A model generated the notes under the pieces. The model saw only the letters and a program-made list of their open reading frames with translations. It searched no databases and was not told where the DNA came from. From Penium margaritaceum (Eukaryota > Streptophyta > Zygnematophyceae > Desmidiales > Peniaceae): 58,604 nt of DNA. The stretch is taken from positions 152,263-210,866 of the forward strand of contig SZWC01002438.1 in NCBI GenBank assembly GCA_023375785.1, written 5' to 3'. A program made the translations under genes and the position numbers. This document shows, one piece after another, positions 11,341-19,620 of the stretch; position 1 is the first letter of the stretch; each line of letters starts with the position of its first letter.

Positions 11341-12190
11341 CGTGGCCACAAAAGCTGCTTCACTACTGCCGCCGACATTGCGCTTTGCTGCAATGCGACG
11401 CAATTCCACCTGCACCAGGTGTGTGCAGAAAAAGTCGGGGTCGAGAGTTGGCTGGCACTCCAGCGTCTCTCGTACCGTGTCGTAGCTGGTTGGGAGTCCC
11501 CTCAGCAAGAGGAGGATGAAGCGCGTCTCTTCCACAGGGTTGCCGGCCGCTCTCAGCTGCTTCGCCAGCTCCTTTGCCTTGTCCAAGTACACCTCCATCC
11601 CTTCACCACCCTGCATTTTCAGCGCCATCATCTTTTCCTCCAAAAGCATGAGGAATGCAGGATCCTTGCTTTCATATTTCTTGCATAACGTGTCGCAACC
11701 CCCCTTTGTAGTAGCCTTGTCANTACGCCTCCATCCCTTCACCACCCTGCATTTTCAGCGCCATCATCTTTTCCTCCAAAAGCATGAGGAATGCAGGATC
11801 CTTGCTCTCATACTTCTTGCACAACGTGTCCCACCCCTCCTTTGCAGTAGCCTTGTCACTCACGTACTGAAGATGCGGGTTGGAGATGGTGTTGACAAGC
11901 AACCTATAGGCCTGCCTGTCCTTCTTCTTCCACTCCTCATACGCCGTTGGTACAGGTGCAGAATAACTCGCATCAGCTGCACCCTTTTGCGGCGTCTTCC
12001 CCGCCACCACCTGCGCTGCGGTGATGCCTTTTGCCTGTGGAACTGGAGCCGACTCGTCGCCGCTCACCACCTCCCACAAACCCCTCTCCTCCAAAAGGAG
12101 GCGGGTACGGATCTTCCAAAACGTGAAGTTGGCGCATTCTTCCAGCCTCTCCAAAGGCTGGGCTGCTGTTACAACGCTAGCTGCTACCAT
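11150..12190 (-). pseudogene. Cop4 gag
   Basis: The minus-strand ATG at 12190 starts a gag of the UBN2/DUF4219 type: FWKIRTRLLLEERGLWEVV, then AYEEWKKKDRQAYRLL, GWDTLCKKYESKD, and LRGLPTSYDTVRETL. A degenerate knuckle CHYYMKEGHYKKDC (about 11260) keeps C, H and C but has Tyr for the second Cys. Gag packages the RNA. The start is chosen because Cop2 gag aligns from the same Met. A single N at 11723 sits between two 135-bp near-copies (11588-11722 and 11724-11858), so about 45 codons are duplicated by the assembly. Confidence 0.88.
11588..11858. other. Contig join at N 11723 with unmerged 135-bp duplication
   Basis: 11588-11722 and 11724-11858 are the same gag segment with several mismatches, separated by a single N. 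The mismatches suggest that two different element copies or alleles were abutted. This is an assembly artefact, not a biological repeat. Confidence 0.85.
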
Positions 12191-12820
12191 TTTGAGCCTC
12201 GGTGATGCTCAGCACTGCCCTTGGATGGCGGCGCTACCCTAACTTTTGCTGCTGCTTCTGCCAGAAATCTGTCTGACAGAAAATGGACGGTAGATGCCAG
12301 CAGACTGGGAATTTGGATAAATAGAGCCCACCACGGGAAAATTCAGCTCAAAAACTTTCAGATCGACCCCTAAAACAGGGTCATCAACAGGGGATTTTGA
12401 AAGATATGCCCTCTTGAAAACAGAGTATGCTTCTGCTCCTACTCCAACTCAGACCAGCCAGCTTGTAAACGGCGTTTCTCCCAAACAAATCAATGGAATG
12501 CAAATATTTTTGCACCAATGGAAAGATAGGAAAAATACTACAATTTGCATGTGCCACTTTTTAAATTTGACAAAGAAACGAGAGAGTTATGCTCATCACA
12601 AGGCGACAGTCTTACTCATAGAGAAGAGTGTAGCCTAGGTCGACCTCGTTTTGAGCCTAACTCTCAATCCGACCGTTGGATCTTCGCGATCGTGGACTCA
12701 TTGGAAAGCTTGTCTCTTGAACTTGAAAATCCAGTTCTTGATCGTTAAATCTGAAGAAGGTTTCACCCCAACCCATCACTCTCAAAGTGACGGCCAGTGC
12801 TGGCTGAAAATGGCAGAACT
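12191..12820 (-). other. Cop4 untranslated leader
   Basis: This lies between the primer site and the gag ATG. It is non-coding and partly aligns with the Cop2 leader (3960-4200). The reader should expect the packaging signal here, but I see no specific motif. Confidence 0.7.
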
Positions 12821-12834
12821 TGGCTCTGATACCA
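12821..12834 (-). other. Cop4 primer-binding site, tRNA-iMet 3' end
   Basis: The plus strand TGGCTCTGATACCA equals the 3' end of plant initiator tRNA-Met including CCA. The complement, TGGTATCAGAGCCA, is the classic plant Copia primer site, two bases from the LTR end at 12837. Confidence 0.93.
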
Positions 12835-12836
12835 AA

Positions 12837-13574
12837 TGTTGGAACTTGAGGAGAGAGGGAGCCTTGGAGCAGCGAGCATGTGTGATTGGAAGGGCATCAC
12901 TTGTGCTGAAGAATGGTTATTCAATCACTCAAAATGATGGAGTACATACAGAGCTAGAGCTTGGGCAAGTCAGCCCTCTCACAAGCCACACCACTTAGCC
13001 ATGGAGGCTAAGGCTCACACACTAGAGTCCATAATCTCACACAAGGGAGGAAATCAGCCTAGCAATCAGGCTGACCACTTACACACGACCTAGAGAGCTA
13101 GAAAATGCTCTCATGGCACACTCCTAGTGGTCACATAACCCACAAACTCATGGAGAATCGCCATGTGTCCATGGCTAGCACACAAGGATCTCACCTCACC
13201 TAAAAAGTAAGGAGAGGTACCTTTATCCTAGTCAGCACACTCTGACAAGGTAATCCTAATACCAAGGACCTTTTTGGATATTTCTCCCATCAGGTCTTGA
13301 CCCTGGACCTCTTGCGTTTCTCTTTTCTCAGGCTAAGGCATGGAGCCATCACCCATGCCCACCCAGACATCGACGGTCCATGACCCCTGAAACTTTGAAA
13401 ATTCATATCTCCCAATCCGACCGTTGGATCGGCTTGAAATTTAGACCGTAGACATTTTGCCACCTGATCTTACCAATGGTGGAGTTGGGTCGGCAATCGG
13501 AGCAGGCATCTGGTACTTTCTTGGAACTTGCTCCTGTGGACCTGAAACCGAGCCGGATGGCTCCTTTCCCTACA
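12837..13574 (-). repeat. Cop4 5' LTR
   Basis: This is the right-hand copy of the 738-bp pair, bounded by the primer site on the left and the GTAGC duplication on the right. The last six bases are CCTACA rather than CCAACA, a single change in the terminal repeat. Confidence 0.94.
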
Positions 13575-14221
13575 GTAGCACCACCTGCCCCTTTTCAGTC
13601 ATGTCCGTTCTTCTTTTATTTGCGCAATGGATGCCAACGCTGACTTCACGGCGGCATCCCATTGCTCTCCCTCGGGCCACGCAAGCGCCTGTTGCACGGT
13701 CGTCAGTTCCGTTGATGCGGCCAGCATGCACCGCGTCATGCCGATCCATCGACCGGTGCCTGCGTCGAAACGCTTCCCCGCTCTCCGCTGCCTCCTGCTG
13801 CGGTGCGGTAGTCTTGGCGGCGTCTCGTCGCTCTGCTGCGATCCTTGCGACTCTGCCCACTCCAATAAATTATCAACCGGACGGCTTCCCGAGGGTCTCT
13901 CCCGCTCCGGCGAATCATCGACCTGACGGGCGGCGCGTCCGAAGTGATTTTCTCCGACTCCCGACGTGAACTCCACCAGGAGTCCACGCTTTGGGACTTG
14001 TAGTGCCTCCTCCGACGGATCTTCCACCGGATCTTCAGCCTAGCTTCTATGTCGTCGGAGTCCTCCGCGTCGGCAGCTACACCTGCTTCACCGCCGCACT
14101 CAGACGTCGCATCTTCGACCTCCACATCCGCCGGCTCCTTGTAGTTAAGGAGCAGGAACCACTCCCCCTGGTGTGGATTGTTCCCAATGCTCATGTCGAT
14201 GCTGCTGCTGATGAAGCTCAA
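13575..14221 (-). pseudogene. Cop3 integrase-RT linker
   Basis: The minus strand carries RRAGKRFDAGTGRW and then ALAWPEGEQWDAAVKSALAS. The Copia families place a basic R-R-S-x-R stretch and an EQWxxA box here, ahead of the RT fingers. The same linker in Cop8 reads RRSGRTRTAKRYDAAQGTW. Upstream is an acidic stretch (EPADVEVEDATSE). Downstream the frame jumps into RNase H, so the RT domain was deleted before Cop4 inserted at 13574. Confidence 0.75.
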
Positions 14222-16337
14222 CTCCGGCTCCTCTGGCAGCTTCCCTGGAAGCTTCCTCTGGCATTAACCAGTAGCCTTCTCCAGTAGCTTCCTCTAGCAG
14301 GATCGTTGTGCTCCTGCACCGTTGCAACTATGCCCCCTGTGGACTTAGCTTTCATTGCTCCCGGCTGCTCCGCTAGCGTGTGCATGGCCTCATACCAATG
14401 CCACCTCGCCTTGCTACCGTTGGAGTTTGCGGCTGCTCCCGTCCCGTGCCGAGCCGCACCGTGGAGACCGCGGCTCTTTTAGCCACCTATCCGTTGTGCT
14501 CTTGCATGTCAGGCTTGCCTGCCGCATGGTGCATTCCTCCTCAGCTTTGCTTTTGCGTCTTGAGTCTGCACCCTACTGTTGACGGCTCTCGCATCCTACA
14601 CCCACTGAGCCTTGTGCTAGTGCGACCACTGGCCGAGGTGGCCTGGTGCGTCCACTTGCACTTGCCACCACTCATGGTCCCTCAACATTTGCAGCCAACT
14701 TGCTGCATGGCGTGGCCCATTTGACCACCCGTTTGCTTCTTGGCAACTTGGCGGCTGCTGCTCCCTTGTTGCCGATGCTTGCCGATTCAACCCGCCTCTT
14801 CTATTTTGAGGCGTTGGAAGCACTCGCCTTCAGCTAGCCTTCCATTCCAGCGCAAGCCATTAACAGCCCCACTACTACTTCATCCGCTAACATTGGAACC
14901 GTTTTTGCTCCATCTAGGTCGTCTTGCATTGTGCAGCATCCTTGGCATGTCCCCGCTTGGACCCAGCGTGAGCCTTGTCACATCCACCCGTAGTAAACTG
15001 CTTCCTTGCCTGTTGGCGTAGCTGACTTCTCTTACTGCTACAAGTGCGTGCATCACTTGGTGTTGCTGTTGCTCGACCTGGTGGTACCTTCACTCCATTG
15101 AGTGTATATTTGCTACCTGGACTTGACGCGCACGTGCCTACCTCCCGTCAGCACTACTCTGTCCCACTCCAGCTCTGGTACATGATGAAGACGCCCGAAC
15201 CACTTTTTGTGGTGTGATTTTGTTGTTTATTGTTTTTGTAGTTGACTTGCACAAGGGTATGCCTTCTCTTTTGAAGCATGATGCCAGCTCCCCCTCTTTG
15301 ACACGCCAGCTGCGCCTTGCCCGCCACGGTAGCTGTTTTGCTCTACTAAACTCGGTGTTGTAGTGGCTCGACCAGCTGCTGCCTATTTGGGGTTGTTGAG
15401 CCTGGCCCGGTTCTGCTGCACATTTAGTCCCACCATGCGTCCGGTCCAACCCTCTTGGCTGACGATGCGTGCGGATATTCGCAGCTTCCTAGGTTGAGTT
15501 TTGCGCCGGCTGGTGTCAGCGCCTTCTCGTGGTGTTACTGCTGCACTGCTGCGATCTGTTGCACATGTGCGCACTCTTGACTCAACACCGATGTGTTTTC
15601 TACAAGCTCCCTTTTGAATTCACCACGTGTCAGTGCCACTTGTGCCGTTAATCCAGCATTACTCCACTTTGCCCATGGCCATGATGCGTCGCGCCCGACG
15701 GGAGAAGCCGACGCTTCTCCTGCCAATCATGGAGCTTGATGAGTTGAGGCCGCCCTCGCAGTTTTGCGTGCGCCTCTCCCTTGCAATAGCACCTTGGACT
15801 CTCCTTCTCTCCACCGTGAGCAAGGTTGTGGCGACCCCAAAGGCCCCACCTACCGCTTCCTTGTGGATGAGGATGAGTACCACCCTCCATTTTGTTGTAT
15901 TTCTCCACCTTGTACCCCTTGGGAGTAATTTAGTGACAGCCATCTTGTGGTAGCTTCCTCCGGCAGCTTGCGGGTCGCTTCCTCTGGCGTTGCCAGCAGC
16001 TTGTCCCGCAGCTTCCTCCGGCCAGCTTGCTAACGCAAGCTCCGCTTCTCTACTCCGGCTAGGTCACTTGTGCAGATTCGGCATGCCTCCAGCATGCCAC
16101 CCGGCCGTCCTCGATGATGCCCGACCGCGCTCCTTAGTTTTGGAGCGTCTGACCCCGACGCATGATGACTGCGGACCCGGTGTGTCGTCCTCCTCCCGAT
16201 ATCTTGGCAAGGTCCACGACTTCCGCTACGCACGTCACCCACATGTGGCATAACGTGCCACCATGCCCTCTGGCCCTCCACATGGCACCACGAGAATTGG
16301 TGCCCGTTGGACGCGTGTCGCTTCCCGTGTTGCCGTC
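14222..16337 (-). other. Cop3 internal region, domains not recognised
   Basis: Position predicts gag C-terminus, protease and integrase, but on the minus strand I cannot find D-S-G, the HHCC zinc region, or the D-D-E core. ORFs on both strands are short and compositionally biased (Leu/Pro-rich on plus, Ala/Gly/Arg-rich on minus). It is either heavily frameshifted Copia sequence or unrelated DNA carried by a non-autonomous element. Confidence 0.4.
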
Positions 16338-16919
16338 TCAAGCTTGATGGCGGCCGATGTAGGCGGATGAAGACGCCGTCCAGCGCCCTCTCATGGTCTG
16401 CTGCTCTGTTTGTTGCACTCCACTTGATGCGTGAAGGGTTGCCTTGCCGCTGGGCAGGGCCACCACGAGCGCCTTGTTGCGACAGGTAGTCACACCGGCA
16501 TGCTCACAGAAGCGATGCGCGTTCCACTTGACCTGCTGCAACCGCTCCTCCACGTGGGTGTGGATGCCTTGGAAGGTTTGAGGCAATCCAACATAGGAGT
16601 CAACGAGTTGAACAGAGGACCGAGCGCCATGGCTGATTTTTGCCCATCTCACCGCCTCAAGGCAGTTCATGGCATGGCTCAGCCGAGCCTGCTGCAATGC
16701 TACATGGAGAAGCCCGGTGCCTCCGGCGTGAATTTTCACGCCGCCCACCTTCTTGCAAGGACCCTTTGCAGCAACTACCCTCTTCGATGTGGCAGGTCTC
16801 CTGCCACACTGTTGTCCTTGTACCGCCACCGTCTGAGTACGTAGAGAGCCCAGCATTGGCCTCTCTCGTCGCTCTTTGCGTGCACACCGTGCACCGTGGC
16901 GATCACCTCTCATGATCAT
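16338..16919 (-). CDS. Possible Cop3 gag-position ORF, unknown protein
   Basis: A 193-codon minus-strand ORF begins 46 bases from the Cop3 primer site. That is nearly the same spacing as Cop8 gag (50 bases), so by position it is where gag should start. I do not recognise the protein. It is basic (runs such as ARKERRERP), with scattered Cys and His but no CCHC knuckle or membrane segment. The two other minus frames are also fairly open, so the true frame is uncertain. Confidence 0.35.
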   Translation of the reverse strand: MIMRGDRHGARCARKERRERPMLGSLRTQTVAVQGQQCGRRPATSKRVVAAKGPCKKVGGVKIHAGGTGLLHVALQQARLSHAMNCLEAVRWAKISHGARSSVQLVDSYVGLPQTFQGIHTHVEERLQQVKWNAHRFCEHAGVTTCRNKALVVALPSGKATLHASSGVQQTEQQTMRGRWTASSSAYIGRHQA

Positions 16920-16964
16920 CTCGTTGCTCGCGGAAGTCGCATAAACGTTTTTGGCTGTAAGCGC

Positions 16965-16978
16965 GGTGGGCCCATAAC
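16965..16978 (-). other. Cop3 primer-binding site on tRNA-iMet anticodon arm
   Basis: The plus strand reads GGTGGGCCCATAAC, four bases from the 5' LTR. This equals the anticodon stem and loop (anticodon CAT) of plant initiator tRNA-Met, not its 3' end. Drosophila copia and yeast Ty5 are known to prime from such a half-tRNA. Cop8 shows the same feature. Confidence 0.85.
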
Positions 16979-16982
16979 TCTT

Positions 16983-17956
16983 TGTTGGATATTCTGTTCC
17001 AACGTGGCCCTAGCCGTCTAGCATTTGCACGGCATGTTTGGGCAAGTTCGGAGATAAAGCGTGAGCTTTCTGGTCGCCTCACGCTACGTGGGAGAGGATT
17101 TGAGACAGTCAGTTTTGCGAAGAGGATAACGTCATTTTGCGTTTTTTTTTTTACATGGACATCATCAGAACATTTATAGGATTAGTCATGAGCTCTCTAA
17201 TGCACCAAACCGTGCATAATTAGGCCAAGCGTAGCCCAAGTTATGCTTGCCGAAGCGCAGGTCTCACCCACCACTGAAACTCTTAACGCTTCCATGGCAC
17301 GCACATATCGTTGTGCCTTCCTTCACGTGCGAAGCGCCTTTCCCAAGGCGCAGATCCCATTGCACGTGGTTTTGGGGTCCCCTCCACTATTTCCGCGCAC
17401 CCTGCCTACTTTTGGGTCGAGTTTGGTGATGGGGTGTGACAAGGTTAGACATCTGTCTGCGGACCTGCAGTCAGATTTTTGACCAAGTCCCCGAGCAACA
17501 AAATGTACTTCTGAGTTTTGGACGCCGAGCCAGGTTTTTTTGGCCAAGTCCCTCAGTAATAACCTGCACTACTGGATCCGGTGGATGATCCGCCGGATCA
17601 GGTGGATCATCCACCGAACGCCTCGGCAGACCTATCGGAGCATTTTCTCCAGATGGTATTTTTGTTACTTGGTCCGGTCGATTATCGACCGGATTTCGAG
17701 TCGCAGCCGACTCCCAGAGCCGCTACGCATACCCCGACTTTGGAAAGCCATATCTCCCTCGATACTTGTCCAATTCCGGCGAAACAACTTCCACCGGATT
17801 TAGCCACTTGTCAACTTTTAGGGAAAATCCTCCATTTTAGGATCCAAGCAATTGTTGAGTCTCCAGATCCGTCGGAGTGGAGTTTCCATTTTTCTGGCGG
17901 CTCGTCAGCGCCTCCCGGCGTCGCACTTGGGCATGCGGAGGGGCAATTTTTCAACA
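16983..17956 (-). repeat. Cop3 5' LTR
   Basis: This is the right copy of the 974-bp pair, followed by the CTGAG target duplication at 17957-17961. A TATA box lies at 17171-17178 on the minus strand. Confidence 0.92.
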
Positions 17957-18205
17957 CTGAGCTCGTTTACACAGACTTGCGTGGTCCAGTACAGAACTAG
18001 AGCTCTGGAGTTCATAGGTACTTTCTAACCTTCATTGATGATTTCAGCCGCTACACAACTGTGTACTTACTTTTTTCAAGGGACCAGTATTTTGACAGGT
18101 TGGAGCTCCAGGCTATGGTAGAGAATCACACCGACAAGAAGATCAAGGCACTACACAGAAACCATGGTGGCAAGTACCTGAGGAAAACATTCTAGGACTA
18201 CCTTA
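17957..18205 (+). pseudogene. Cop2 integrase core, continued
   Basis: Across the Cop3 insertion the Cop2 frame resumes with ELVYTDLRGPVQN, then YFLTFIDDFSRYTTVYLL, IKALHRNHGGKYL and a decayed DYL. Residue by residue this follows the Cop4 integrase (LVHTDLCGP, YFLTFIDDFS, LRSDRGGEYL). TAG at 17998-18000 and TAG at 18193-18195 both stand where Cop4 has Gln. The catalytic Asp of the second motif is replaced by His or Asn in this copy. After about 18205 the similarity to Cop4 ends abruptly. Confidence 0.82.
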
Positions 18206-19489
18206 GACGTCTCAACACATGCTTTGTTTGATGTGGTGGCTCAGCATGACTAGGAACTTTACCAGATGGACCTGAACAATATGTTCCTCCATGGATCTCT
18301 AGATGAGGAGATTTACATAGCTCAGCCACCTAGCTTTGAGGACGGTGAAAAATTCAAGCGCTTGCGCAAGTCCTTGTACGACCTCAAGTAGTCTCCTTCG
18401 TGCTTGAACCAGGAGATTACAAGCAACCTTGACTTGTGCGAGATAAGTACAGAGCGATATAGATCCCTCTCTCTTTATCCAACGGACGCCTCAGCAGTTC
18501 ACCACCATCCTGGTTTATGTGGACAACATTTTGATCGCATCTCCTTCCATGAAGGCTGTGAAGGACGCCAAGGCAATCCTGACAAGATCCGCTGTAGGAC
18601 GAAGATCCTTCATCCTGACAGGATGAAGGATCTTCCTCCTACAGCGGTGTTTCTTGGCATGAAGATCGTGCGAGGTCGTAGACGTCGGACACTTTTGTTG
18701 CATCAGGCCCGTTGTTGGGGGACGCTTTAGTAACCTTCTTGGCATCGTATCTACGGCCTCCACAGCCTCCAGGTGGACAGTCCTACACAGCAGGTGGAGA
18801 CAATGGATGTGACCTTGTACCTCTGCCTCATTGGATCTCTGATGTACTTGGCCACTACCACACGTCCTGACATCACTTTTGCCATCAACTTCCTTTCACA
18901 ATTCTCATAGGATCCACGTGCTAGAGCCCTTCATTTGGCTATGCAAGTGGTGGGATACGTTGTCTCCACACTGTACCTTGGAATGTGCTTTTGCCGGCAG
19001 TGTTTGGTGGTTCTTGACGGCTACACCAACATCGACTAGGCCTGGAGTCCAGATGGACGCAGTCAAACCAGTTACATGTACCTTCTCGGTGGTACCGCTG
19101 TGTCCTAGCACAGCGAGAAGCAAGGCTTCATTACACGCAGCTCATTAGAGGCAGAGTATGTTGCTCTTGGTGTAGGGGTTGTTGAGGGAGTGTAACTACA
19201 GCGCCTATTCCTTGAGCTGGGTCAGTTAGTGCTCACTATTGTGTTTTCCTGCGACAACCAGAGTGTTCTTGCCATTGCAGAGAAATTTGGTTTCTTTCAT
19301 GCTCGCACAAAGCACATTACAGCCAAGCATTACTTTGTGTGTGATCTGGTGGAGTGACCCTTGATCTCCGTCATATGGGTTGGCATTGACATGTAGCGTG
19401 CTGATTTCTTGACAAAGGCACTGGCGCGAGGGATGTTTCTGGTTGCTATATGTTTTATTGGGCTTTGCCCCATGCCTGAGAGTGGTTGA
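18206..19489 (+). pseudogene. Cop5 reverse transcriptase and RNase H, fused to Cop2 integrase
   Basis: This starts within the RT palm (YQMDLNNMFLHGSLDEE) and continues with SLYDLK*SPS, VFLGMKIVRG, LIGSLMYLATTTRPDITFAI and YTNID. RNase H boxes follow: EAEYVALG, CDNQSVLAIAE and RADFLTKAL, ending in TGA (19487-19489). It is related to Cop6 (both have IGSxMYLATTT), not to Cop4, so it is a different element joined to the Cop2 integrase. The YVDD region is replaced by a shifted stretch containing a 59-bp palindrome. There are many TAG/TAA stops at Trp or Gln positions. Confidence 0.85.
18589..18647. repeat. 59-bp near-perfect palindrome in Cop5 RT
   Basis: Two 29-base arms around a single central A differ at one pair only (C against G at arm position 12). 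The right arm fits the RT frame (MKDL then VFLGM). The left arm is an inverted copy that displaces normal coding sequence, so it looks like a templated inverted duplication. Confidence 0.85.
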
Positions 19490-19580
19490 GTGTAGGATTT
19501 GTCTCTGTCCGTGTCTTGACTGTTTCTACACTCGTACTCGTTCCAGTACTACACGTGTATGGACATGCATACCATCGGAT

Positions 19581-19620
19581 CAAGGAGGAATGTTGTGATT
19601 TGTGACGTTCTTGTCAACTT
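19581..19620 (+). other. Cop5 polypurine tract and start of 3' LTR
   Basis: CAAGGAGGAA (19581-19590) is followed by TGTTGTGATTTGTGACG, the expected LTR start. The far end of this LTR could not be placed because no second copy is in the window. Confidence 0.6.

Larger units (their letters stand above)
7090..13574 (-). mobile_element. Cop4, structurally complete Copia element with target duplication GTAGC
   Basis: The LTRs (7090-7827 and 12837-13574, 738 bp each) have TG and CA ends. GTAGC stands at 7085-7089 and 13575-13579. On the minus strand the element has 5' LTR, primer site for the tRNA-iMet 3' end, leader, gag, protease, integrase, RT, RNase H, polypurine tract and 3' LTR. The LTRs differ at a few per cent of positions, so the insertion is fairly recent, and younger than Cop3 around it. 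The reading frame is interrupted mainly by TAG codons. An assembly join with duplication sits in gag (11588-11858). Confidence 0.95.
5937..17956 (-). mobile_element. Cop3, Copia element with target duplication CTGAG
   Basis: Two 974-bp direct repeats (5937-6910 and 16983-17956) start with TGTTGG and end with CAACA. They are flanked by CTGAG at 5932-5936 and 17957-17961. On the minus strand the order is 5' LTR (right), half-tRNA primer site, about 3.5 kb internal region, polypurine tract, 3' LTR (left). Cop4 sits inside at 7090-13574. Before that insertion the internal region had already lost most of RT and RNase H. The integrase-RT linker frame runs directly into the tail of RNase H, so the copy was non-autonomous. 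The host site is the integrase region of Cop2. Confidence 0.92.

Noticed and set aside
15627..16915. Plus-strand ORFs within Cop3 as captured host genes
   Set aside because: They are short, Leu/Pro/Arg-rich, with no recognisable domain, and other frames are equally open.
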